Part shown: positions 15,560 to 21,323 of the stretch, in pieces
How positions within the stretch are numbered: position 1 is the stretch's first letter
Layout of the letters: the number at the start of each line of letters is the position of its first letter
Assembly: GCA_023436825.1 (NCBI GenBank)
Contig: JAEZHS010000285.1
Span: forward strand, 1 to 21,323
From: Pseudomonadota bacterium
Lineage (GTDB): Bacteria; Pseudomonadota; Alphaproteobacteria; Reyranellales; Reyranellaceae
Reading direction: 5' to 3'
DNA: 21,323 nt
Position numbers and translations under genes: made by a program
The notes under the pieces: model-generated
What the model was told of the DNA's origin: nothing
The model's database searches: none
What the model saw: only the letters and a program-made list of their open reading frames with translations

Positions 15560-16759
15560 TTAGTACACCGACTCCAAGATTGGCACTATTTCCTGTGCTC
15601 CATTGATCGTGCGCGGATTGGAGAAGGTCCAGTCATCCTTCATGCAGTTCGTGGCGATGCGCTGCAGGTCGTCGCGCCTGACACCGACGTCGCGCAATCG
15701 ACGCGGCAAGCCGAGGTCGGCGATGAAGCGATCGAGCACCTCGGGCGCGGGCTGGTCGGCTGCACCGAGGGCGGCGATGATCTCGGCCTGGCGATCGCTG
15801 TTGACCTCGGCGTTGAACGCCAGCACGGCCGGGAGCATGACGCACGACGTGTAGCCGTGCGGCACGCCGGCGCTGCCGCCCAGCACATGGCCGATGGCAT
15901 GGCTCGCGCCCATCCGCGTGCCGCTGACGATGCCGGTCATCGAGATCCATGCGCCGACCTGGCAGTCGAGGCGCGCAGCGAGGTCGGTCGGATCGCGCTT
16001 CGTCGCCGGCAGCCCGCGGCCGAGCAGGCGCAGCGCCTGCAGCGCGGTGCTGTCGGTGTAGGCATTGCCGTCGATCGAGCAGTAGGTTTCGACGGCATGA
16101 TCGACGGCGCGGATGCCGGTCGAGAGCCACAGCCATTCCGGTGTGTGCACGGTGATGGCGGGATCGAAGATCACTGCCAGCGGGATGATGCCGGGATGGA
16201 TATAGGCCTGCTTCAGCCGCAGCCTGGGCTCGGTGATACCGGCGCGCGCGTTGAACTCGCCGCCGCTCAGCGTGGTCGGAACGCAGATCTGCCGAACGCG
16301 CGGCGCACGATACTGCGGGAAGCTGCGCTTGCCCGTCGTCTCGTCGACGACGGTGCGGAAGGGTTCGAGCCCGTCCGGTTCGCGGATGTCATGCTCAAGG
16401 CAGATGGTGACCGCCTTACCGCCGTCGGTCGTCGAGCCGCCGCCGACACTGACCAGCAGGTCGCAGCCCGCATCGCGCGCCTTGTTGGCGCAGGCGACCA
16501 CCGCATCGCGCGGGCTGTGCGCCGGCATGTCGTCGTGCACGCCGGCGCAGCGCGTCCCCAACGCGCGGGCGATCTGCCGGACCGCATCGGTTTCACGGTT
16601 GAGCGTCTTGCCGGCGAGGATGAACACCCGGTTGGCGCCGAGCTGCTCGGCTGCCTGGGCGACAGCCTCGGCGGCCGGGCGGCCGAACACCACCCGGTCC
16701 ATCCCCGTGAAGACGATCTCGCCGGCGCGCACGGGGCCAGCAGGCACGGGGATCGTCAC
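15560..16759 (-). CDS. Iron-type alcohol dehydrogenase, maleylacetate reductase-like
   Basis: 399-residue cytosolic NAD(P)H-dependent reductase of the Fe-ADH superfamily. The nucleotide-binding loop VGGGSTTDGGKA (105-116) and PTTLSGGEFN (161-170) are characteristic; the latter and the overall pattern favour maleylacetate reductase, which reduces maleylacetate to 3-oxoadipate. Of the four usual metal ligands, H221 (DHAVE), H291 (GHVLGG) and H301 (VPHG) are present, but the usual Asp is R217. Maleylacetate reductases also vary at this position, so metal dependence is doubtful. The GTG start at 16759 overlaps the preceding gene's stop by 4 bases, indicating translational coupling. A dienelactone hydrolase two genes upstream supplies the logical preceding step. 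Confidence 0.88.
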   Translation of the reverse strand: MTIPVPAGPVRAGEIVFTGMDRVVFGRPAAEAVAQAAEQLGANRVFILAGKTLNRETDAVRQIARALGTRCAGVHDDMPAHSPRDAVVACANKARDAGCDLLVSVGGGSTTDGGKAVTICLEHDIREPDGLEPFRTVVDETTGKRSFPQYRAPRVRQICVPTTLSGGEFNARAGITEPRLRLKQAYIHPGIIPLAVIFDPAITVHTPEWLWLSTGIRAVDHAVETYCSIDGNAYTDSTALQALRLLGRGLPATKRDPTDLAARLDCQVGAWISMTGIVSGTRMGASHAIGHVLGGSAGVPHGYTSCVMLPAVLAFNAEVNSDRQAEIIAALGAADQPAPEVLDRFIADLGLPRRLRDVGVRRDDLQRIATNCMKDDWTFSNPRTINGAQEIVPILESVY

Positions 16760-17061
16760 GCCGCCCGAACGAAGTTCACCACGGCGCCTTTGCCCCGCAC
16801 CTCTGCCTCTTCGAACTCGGCCGCGGCGATTGCCCGGTCGAGAGCGGCGCGCAGTTCCTTGGCCGAATCCAGCGTGATCTCGACGCCGGCACGGGCCCCG
16901 GCATCGAGGCCCGTATTCATGAAGTCGAGCGTGATGACGTCACCCAGCAACGCGTGACGGGCATGGTCGTAGGCGACCACCGCCTGCGTGAGCGGAAACC
17001 ACTCGTCGCCGCGCTTGGCCATGCCTTCGGCGCGGGCGATCTCGATGATCGACGTGCACAT
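16756..17061 (-). CDS. Small DUF6295-like protein
   Basis: 101 residues starting MCTSIIEIARAEGMAK, with WFPLTQAVVAYDHARHALLG (21-40) and DVITLDFMNTG. The N-terminal MCT, the aromatic-rich strand and the DH..HA motif (D32, H33, H36) match my recollection of DUF6295, a family without known function; assignment from memory. The ATG at 17061 has AGGAGG that overlaps the stop codon of the upstream dienelactone hydrolase. Its own stop overlaps the next gene by 4 bases, so translation of three proteins is tightly linked. A longer frame exists upstream antisense-like through the hydrolase, but its sequence is Arg/Pro junk. It could be a small ligand-binding or accessory protein of the dienelactone/maleylacetate steps; this is inference. 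Confidence 0.85.
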   Translation of the reverse strand: MCTSIIEIARAEGMAKRGDEWFPLTQAVVAYDHARHALLGDVITLDFMNTGLDAGARAGVEITLDSAKELRAALDRAIAAAEFEEAEVRGKGAVVNFVRAA

Positions 17062-17072
17062 GGCGCGGCCTC

Positions 17073-17834
17073 CTACTTCTTGGCCAGGTGCTTGCCGAAG
17101 AAGGCATGCACCTTGTTCCAGCCGTCCATGCACTGCTCGACCCGGTAGAGCGGCCGGTGCCAGTAGAAGAAGCCGTGGCCGGCGCCGTCGTAACGGTGGA
17201 ACTCGTAGTCCTTGCGGTGCTTCTTGAGTTCGGCCTCGTGCTGGTTGACCTGCTCGGGGCTGGGCGCACGGTCGTCGTTGCCGAACAGGCCGAGCAGGGG
17301 GCAGGAGAGGTCCTTGGTCATGTCGATCGGCGCGACCGGCGTCTTGGCGTTGAGCTCCTCCTTGCCCATTACCACGCGGCCGCCCCAAAGGTCGATGCAG
17401 GCATCGACGTCCTTCTTCTGGCAAGCATAGATGAAGGCGTGCCGGCCGCCCGAGCAGGAGCCGAACACGCCTACCTTGCCGTTGAGGTTGGGCTGAGCGC
17501 GCATCCAGGCCACGGCGGCTGCGGTGTCGCCGACCATCTGGGAATCGGCGATGCCGCCGTCGGCACGGACCTTGGCGGCGACGTCGTCGGGGTTGCCGTC
17601 GCTGCCGCCGCCCTCGCGCTCATAGAGGTTGGCGCAAATCGCGATGTAGCCGTGGTGGGCGAAGCGGCGCGTCGTCTCGATGTAGAGCTCGCTCCAGCCC
17701 GGCAGGTGATGGATCAGCACCACGCCCGGGTAGGGGCCCGCGTTGGCCGGCTTGGCCACGTAGGCGGTGATCGGGGTGCCCCCGTCGCCCTTGAGGGTCA
17801 CGTTTTCACAAGTCATGCCGCGGTAAAATGACAT
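17073..17834 (-). CDS. Dienelactone hydrolase family protein
   Basis: 253-residue alpha/beta hydrolase. The Cys-type nucleophile elbow GSCSGG (C127), the acid in GNDDR (D187 or D188) and the base in GAGHGFF (H220) form the DLH triad; E46-like residues follow the oxyanion region HHLPGWSE. DLH opens cis- or trans-dienelactone to maleylacetate in modified ortho-cleavage of (chloro)catechols, although many homologues act on other esters or lactones. The ATG at 17834 has GGAGGAAG 4 bases upstream. It lies 29 bases after the serine hydrolase stop and 11 bases before the DUF6295-like gene, so it is the second gene of a four-gene operon. Its product would feed the maleylacetate reductase-like enzyme at the operon end. 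Confidence 0.92.
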   Translation of the reverse strand: MSFYRGMTCENVTLKGDGGTPITAYVAKPANAGPYPGVVLIHHLPGWSELYIETTRRFAHHGYIAICANLYEREGGGSDGNPDDVAAKVRADGGIADSQMVGDTAAAVAWMRAQPNLNGKVGVFGSCSGGRHAFIYACQKKDVDACIDLWGGRVVMGKEELNAKTPVAPIDMTKDLSCPLLGLFGNDDRAPSPEQVNQHEAELKKHRKDYEFHRYDGAGHGFFYWHRPLYRVEQCMDGWNKVHAFFGKHLAKK

Positions 17835-17863
17835 CGATCTTCCTCCGTCTGCTTGAACCGTTG

Positions 17864-19426
17864 CTAGCTGGGGCCGACGCGCGTCAGCCGTCCCAGACCA
17901 TACTCGTTGAGATCCTCGATCGTGACCTCGCTTGCCTTGCCGTCCGGCCCGATCAGGAAACTCACGCCCATGCGCGCCTTCGGCGCCTCCTGCATGGGCG
18001 AGTACACAAACACGTCGCGATTGAAGTGCACCAGCGGAAAGCGCCTGCCGGCCGGCCCGAGATGCAGATACAGCGCTCCACCCGAATCGGTGATCTTCGC
18101 CTCGCCGACATAGTCGTTGCGATAGTCCCCGAGATAAGCCGGCATCGGCAGGGCCGCAGCCGGCGAGGCCGGAGGGGCTTCATAGACGAGCGACGGTTTC
18201 ATCATCTCCTTGTAGCCGGTGTCGAAGATCTCGTCGGCATAAGCCACCCAGTCCCGTGTGGGGCTGCCGGTGAAGACCAGATCGAAGAACGTCTTGGCGA
18301 GTCCCTCGGGCACGCCCGTCGGAAAGGCATTTGCCAGCACGACGATTCCAAGCTGCTCGCCCGGAAGCAGGGACACGAGCGCGCGCGCGCCGGCGCTGAA
18401 CGCGCCGGCATGGGCCCATTCGACGCCGTGCTCGCGATAGTCGACATTCCAGCCGAGCGCGTAAAAGGCCGTGGCGCCAGTCGTCGGATCGACACTGCGC
18501 ACGCTCGCCGGAACGTGCGTCTGCAGCAGCGCTTCCCTCTCGATCACCTGACGAGCCTGGTATCGCCCGCTTGCCAGCAGCAGGCGGACCCAATGCGCCA
18601 TGTCGCCGGCGCTCGAGCTTGCACCACCCGCGGGAGACTGCGCGTCGGCGTTGCGTCGGGTGAACGATGCCCATTCGCCGTCGGCGCGCACGTGCAGGGC
18701 GGCGCGATTGGACCGGGTCATGAAGTCGCGATAGCGCGAGCTGGTCGAACTCATCCCGAGAGGCTTGTAGAGCCTTTCTTCGCAGGCCTCCTCCCAGCTT
18801 TTGCCCGAGAACCGTGCCGCCGCGACCGCGGCCTCGGTCAGGCCGAAATTGCTGTACGAGTAGCCGTTGCGGAAGCCGTAGGCCGGCTTCGCCAGGCGCA
18901 GCCGGTGAAGGATTTCGCCTTGGGTGAAGCCGAGCTCCTCGATGTCGTCGCCAACATGGCCCGGCAGTCCACTGCGATGCGCGAACAGGTCGCGGATTGT
19001 CACGTTGGCCGCCGCGAGCTCGTCCTGCAGCGTGAAGCCCGGATCGATATCGCGGATGCGGCTGTCCCACGAAACCTCGCCGTCGCTCACCAGGCCCGCG
19101 ACCACGGTCGCAGCCAGCGGCTTTGAGACCGACGCGAGCTGGAAGACGGTGTCTGCGTCGACGGCCGCAGCCTTGCCGATCTCACGCACCCCGAAGCCGT
19201 CGAGCAGGACTGTCTCGTCGCGATGGACGATGGTGATCGCGAGGCCGGGCACGAGCTCCTTGTCGACGATCTGCCGCGCGAATTCCCTGAGCCTGGGCAG
19301 CGCTGCGGCGACCTTCTCCTTGGTCGCCGTCTCGGCAAGGACCGGCAACGGAACGCACGATGCCGCGATTCCGGCAAAGAACGTCCGCCGGGCAAGCGGG
19401 CGGCCTCGATCAACGCGCAAGGTCAT
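17864..19426 (-). CDS. Exported serine hydrolase, class C beta-lactamase family
   Basis: 520 residues. The N terminus has a Tat-like twin arginine (LARRTFFAGIAASCVPLPVL) and a likely cleavage near ALA-type residues at about 31, so periplasmic export as a folded protein is expected. Catalytic motifs are complete: SVSK at 99-102 (nucleophile S99, K102), YSN at 191-193 and HAG at 339-341. A C-terminal beta domain (about 425-515, YLGDYRNDYVGEAKITDSGG) resembles DUF3471. This points to an esterase or D-aminopeptidase-like activity rather than to true beta-lactamase; 520 residues is well above AmpC length. The ATG at 19426 is the first of the operon leading into dienelactone hydrolase. Upstream lies a large inverted repeat. 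Confidence 0.9.
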   Translation of the reverse strand: MTLRVDRGRPLARRTFFAGIAASCVPLPVLAETATKEKVAAALPRLREFARQIVDKELVPGLAITIVHRDETVLLDGFGVREIGKAAAVDADTVFQLASVSKPLAATVVAGLVSDGEVSWDSRIRDIDPGFTLQDELAAANVTIRDLFAHRSGLPGHVGDDIEELGFTQGEILHRLRLAKPAYGFRNGYSYSNFGLTEAAVAAARFSGKSWEEACEERLYKPLGMSSTSSRYRDFMTRSNRAALHVRADGEWASFTRRNADAQSPAGGASSSAGDMAHWVRLLLASGRYQARQVIEREALLQTHVPASVRSVDPTTGATAFYALGWNVDYREHGVEWAHAGAFSAGARALVSLLPGEQLGIVVLANAFPTGVPEGLAKTFFDLVFTGSPTRDWVAYADEIFDTGYKEMMKPSLVYEAPPASPAAALPMPAYLGDYRNDYVGEAKITDSGGALYLHLGPAGRRFPLVHFNRDVFVYSPMQEAPKARMGVSFLIGPDGKASEVTIEDLNEYGLGRLTRVGPS

Positions 19427-19453
19427 TGGCTGGAAATAGTCGAAAGCACACTT

Positions 19454-19513
19454 CCGGGAGCGGCCAAGATGGGGTCTCGCCCTACTGATGCGACCCGCGG
19501 TGGCCGCTCCCGG
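19454..19513. repeat. Perfect 13-bp inverted repeat in the operon leader
   Basis: CCGGGAGCGGCCA (19454-19466) and TGGCCGCTCCCGG (19501-19513) are perfectly complementary. The 34-base centre contains a second shorter pairing, GGGTCTCGC with GCGACCC. In the minus-strand transcript it would form a long hairpin about 28 bases before the serine hydrolase start. It could be an operator, an attenuating leader structure or a repeated palindromic element. Confidence 0.6.
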
Positions 19514-19534
19514 CGTGGCGTCCGTGTGGTCCCG

Positions 19535-19597
19535 CTATGCTGATGCCCGAACGTCTGCGTCAGCAATCGTTGCGGCACGATGGCCCGGTGGAAGCAT
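19535..19597 (-). CDS. Possible 20-residue small ORF with strong ribosome binding site
   Basis: Minus-strand ATG at 19597 preceded by AGGAGG with a 5-base spacer; it reads MLPPGHRAATIADADVRASA and stops at TAG. It lies in the presumed leader of the serine hydrolase operon, inside a 9-bp inverted repeat CGTCAGCAA/TTGCTGACG (19558-19566, 19610-19618). It could be a leader peptide or the start of a decayed gene. Length alone makes it weak. Confidence 0.25.
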   Translation of the reverse strand: MLPPGHRAATIADADVRASA

Positions 19598-19729
19598 GCA
19601 AACCTCCTTTTGCTGACGATGGTAGGCGAATCCAGACACGAGATGCCGGGGCTGTCAATGCCGCGCAGGCATGGCGCGCTGTGTTCAATAGGGGCAAATC
19701 GAAATCCTGCCCATTGGCCGATGCTCGAC

Positions 19730-19749
19730 CGGTGAGGGTATGCTCACCG
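19730..19749. promoter_or_regulatory. Inverted repeat upstream of Bug receptor gene
   Basis: CGGTGAG (19730-19736) and CTCACCG (19743-19749) flank the 6-base centre GGTATG, about 61 bases before the receptor ATG. The size fits an operator half-site pair or a leader hairpin. No regulator gene is adjacent. Confidence 0.35.
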
Positions 19750-19810
19750 TCGGAGTAGGAGGACGCGTTCACGAGCGCAAAGAAAAGAACATAGACGGGG
19801 GAGGAGTCCC

Positions 19811-20773
19811 ATGCCGAGGGTCATCGTCGCGGCGCTAGCCGCGCTGTTGCTGGTGCCGCACGCCGAAGCTCGAGCGCAAGCGTACCCATCGAAGCCCATC
19901 AGGTTCGTCATTCCGTTCGGTGCGGGTTCGGCGACCGACGCGCTCGCCCGCATCATCGGCCAGGATATCGAACAGACGCTCGGCCAGCCGATCATCGTGG
20001 TGCAGAAGCCCGGCGCCGACGGCGCGCTGGCGGCCGGCGAGGTCAAGCGCGCGGCGCCCGATGGTTACACCCTGCTGTTCGGCACCAACAGCCCGCTTGC
20101 CGTCGCGCCGAACATGCAGAAGGACCCTCCCTACAACGTCCTCACCGATTTCACGCCCATAAGCTTTCTCGGTGAGAACAGCTTCTTCCTCGTCGTCCAT
20201 CCATCGGTGCCGGCCAATTCGCTCGCCGAGCTCATCGCCGTCGCCAGGGCAAGTCCCAGGCCGTTGAACTACGCGGCGGGCAATACCTATGCCTTCGTAT
20301 CGATGGCGATGCTGGCGATGAGGAACAAGATCGAGCTCGAGGCGATCCGATACAAGTCGGAGCCCGATGCCATCGCCGACCTGCTGTCGGGTCGCGTTCA
20401 GGTCATGAACGGCACCGCGACATCGGTCGCGGCGCACGTGAAGGCCGGCCGGCTGAAGGCGCTCGCCACAATGCTCGACGTGCGCAGCCCGTTGATGCCG
20501 GATCTGCCCACGCTCATCGAGGCGGGCCAGAGCCAGTTCCCGATCGTCCCATGGTTCGCGCTGGTCGGTCCCGCCGACCTGCCGGCCGATGCCGTGGCCA
20601 CCATGAACAAGGCGATGGTGGCGGCACTCGCCAAGCCGGCGGTGAGGGAGCAGGTCGAGCGGCACGGCTTCATGCCGAAGTCGTCCACGCCGGCGGCGCT
20701 GGCGACCTATATGAAGGATCAGCTCGCGGTCTGGAAAGCCGCCCTGAAAGACTCCGGCATCGAACCGCAATGA
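19811..20773 (+). CDS. Bug-family (TctC) tripartite tricarboxylate-type receptor
   Basis: 320-residue periplasmic receptor. ATG at 19811 with GGGGGAGGAG upstream. A signal peptide (VIVAALAALLLVPHAEARA, cleaved after A22) is followed by QAYPSKPIRFVIPFGAGSAT, the hallmark YPxKPIRxVxPF.AG start of Bug proteins. The family's further blocks are present: ARIIGQDIEQTLGQPIIVVQ, NKPGADG-like KPGADGALAAGEV, APDGYTLLFGTNSPLAVAPN, and ADLLSGRVQVMNGTATSVAA with HVKAGRLKALA. No TctA/TctB membrane genes are in the window, which is usual for orphan Bug receptors. Ligand is unknown, probably a carboxylate. A decayed piece of another Bug gene follows immediately. Confidence 0.95.
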   Translation: MPRVIVAALAALLLVPHAEARAQAYPSKPIRFVIPFGAGSATDALARIIGQDIEQTLGQPIIVVQKPGADGALAAGEVKRAAPDGYTLLFGTNSPLAVAPNMQKDPPYNVLTDFTPISFLGENSFFLVVHPSVPANSLAELIAVARASPRPLNYAAGNTYAFVSMAMLAMRNKIELEAIRYKSEPDAIADLLSGRVQVMNGTATSVAAHVKAGRLKALATMLDVRSPLMPDLPTLIEAGQSQFPIVPWFALVGPADLPADAVATMNKAMVAALAKPAVREQVERHGFMPKSSTPAALATYMKDQLAVWKAALKDSGIEPQ

Positions 20774-20776
20774 CTA

Positions 20777-20914
20777 ATGCTCTCGCTCTTCTCGCGCGCG
20801 CCGGACATCGTGCCGGCATTGCTCGGCAAACAGATCGACGTCGGCTTCCCGACCATGCCGACGGCGATCAGGCCGACGCGGCAGGGCGCGTTGCGCACCT
20901 CCACTCGGCTTTGA
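20777..20914 (+). pseudogene. Fragment of another Bug/TctC receptor gene
   Basis: Starting 4 bases after the intact receptor stop, an open stretch of 45 codons reads IVPALLGKQIDVGFPTMPTA followed by IRPTRQGALRT and a TGA. This matches the conserved Bug block usually seen as ..LLGGQIDVMF.T.P.A...IRAGKLRAL, in an internal region of the family. Nothing before or after it continues the gene, so it appears to be a broken remnant from tandem duplication or deletion. From 20915 to 21008 I see no recognisable gene. Confidence 0.5.
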
Positions 20915-21008
20915 TCGAGAGCCTGCAACCGGCGTTCCGCAGCGCGCTGGACGGCGACGGCTCGGAGGTCGTGCCCGGGCTGTGCCTGTTTCATCGGGCA
21001 TAGCCTAC

Positions 21009-21323
21009 TCATATCCGCCGCCAGAAGGGCCAGGTCACGGCGAGCGCGAACAATCCCATCGCGCCCGTCAGGGCCGTCGCATGCGGCGCGCCGATTCGGT
21101 CGGCGAGCCAGCCCAGCCAAACGAAGCCGATCGGGCCGGTACCGATGCACACCGACAACACACCCATGATGCGTGAGCGCATCTCGATGGGGGCGGCGAG
21201 ATAGACGGTCGTTGCCTGCAGCGTGGAGAAGGCCGCACCGGCGAGGCCGGTCACCAGCAGTGCTGCGCCGGCCGAGACCGGCTCGGGCGCGAGCGCGAAG
21301 GCGATCAACGACAGGAGATAGAC
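21009..21323 (-). CDS. MFS transporter, C-terminal part (runs off right edge)
   Basis: The frame is open from the window edge to a TGA at 21009-21011, giving 104 residues. Three membrane segments are visible (AALLVTGLAGAAFSTLQATT; IMGVLSVCIGTGPIGFVWLG; ATALTGAMGLFALAVTWPFW). Between the first two, the MRSRIMG loop matches the conserved cytoplasmic loop of MFS exporters of the EntS/MFS_3 type. The start and N-terminal half lie outside the window, so the substrate cannot be judged. It converges on the Bug receptor gene. Confidence 0.85.
   Translation of the reverse strand, partial: VYLLSLIAFALAPEPVSAGAALLVTGLAGAAFSTLQATTVYLAAPIEMRSRIMGVLSVCIGTGPIGFVWLGWLADRIGAPHATALTGAMGLFALAVTWPFWRRI

Larger units (their letters stand above)
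19427..19810. other. Divergent intergenic region with hairpins and a possible small ORF
   Basis: About 384 bases between the serine hydrolase operon and the Bug receptor gene. It holds three inverted repeats (19454-19513, 19558-19618, 19730-19749), a possible 20-codon minus-strand frame with an excellent ribosome binding site, and the GGGGGAGGAG ribosome binding site of the receptor gene. It must contain the promoters of both divergent units, but no -35/-10 pair stands out. Confidence 0.5.

Noticed and set aside
15242..16957. 571-codon plus-strand open frame opposite secreted protein copy 2 and the Fe-ADH-like gene
   Set aside because: It spans several real minus-strand genes and their borders; composition is shadow-like.
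17828..19126. 432-codon plus-strand open frame opposite the serine hydrolase
   Set aside because: Antisense to a gene with complete SxxK/YSN/HxG motifs; no homology evident.
20774..21003. Plus-strand frame starting MTNALALLARAGH after the Bug gene
   Set aside because: Frame is Arg/Ala/Asp-rich; the neighbouring frame matches Bug receptors better, so this is a shifted reading of the remnant.
1..21323. CRISPR arrays, IS transposases, integrases and rRNA
   Set aside because: No regularly spaced repeats, transposase motifs or rRNA segments were seen on either strand.

Overview
The window is GC-rich DNA from a free-living proteobacterium. The mix of genes (ArgE, Bug-type receptors, family 5 solute-binding protein, maleylacetate reductase-like enzyme, CadC-like regulators with TPR, an orphan vgrG/Rhs cassette) and the base composition fit a soil or plant-associated alphaproteobacterium (Hyphomicrobiales or Rhodospirillales type). 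That placement is inference from gene content; no rRNA or other phylogenetic marker is present.

Layout. (1) 138-1304: argE on the minus strand. (2) 1375-1582: a tRNA-Ser(GCU) gene with a recognisable promoter and a downstream hairpin. (3) 1825-9540: a type VI secretion effector cassette on the plus strand made of vgrG, a TPR-like protein of unrecognised family, a 1323-residue PAAR-Rhs polymorphic toxin and its putative immunity gene. The last three are joined by ATGA overlaps. No structural T6SS genes are present, so this is an orphan cassette next to a tRNA. Its 3' edge is scarred: the immunity frame runs antisense into the remnant of a second vgrG 3' end. (4) 9946-11541: a secreted family 5 (Dpp/Opp-type) solute-binding protein without its permeases. 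(5) 11567-11953 and 15051-15479: two small secreted Cys/His proteins that are paralogues of each other (CCNG...DCRP...DG..HxC...FCF). (6) 12108-13289 and 13394-15004: a divergent pair, an acyl-CoA dehydrogenase-like flavoprotein and a soluble winged-helix/TolB-like/TPR regulator. (7) 19426 down to 15560 on the minus strand: a compact operon of a Tat-type class C beta-lactamase-like serine hydrolase, a dienelactone hydrolase, a DUF6295-like small protein and an iron-type ADH/maleylacetate reductase. The last two overlap by 4 bases. (8) 19811-20773: a Bug/TctC receptor, followed by a broken fragment of another one. (9) 21009-21323: the C-terminal end of an MFS transporter running off the right edge.

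How they work together. The VgrG spike would carry the PAAR-tipped Rhs shell, whose last ~120 residues are the toxin. The TPR protein sits where effector chaperones or adaptors normally sit. The dienelactone hydrolase and maleylacetate reductase form consecutive steps of the modified ortho-cleavage route (dienelactone to maleylacetate to 3-oxoadipate), with the DUF6295-like protein translated between them. Strongest leads: the TPR protein as an unrecognised T6SS adaptor, the toxin/immunity pair with its altered immunity C terminus, and the DUF6295-containing operon.
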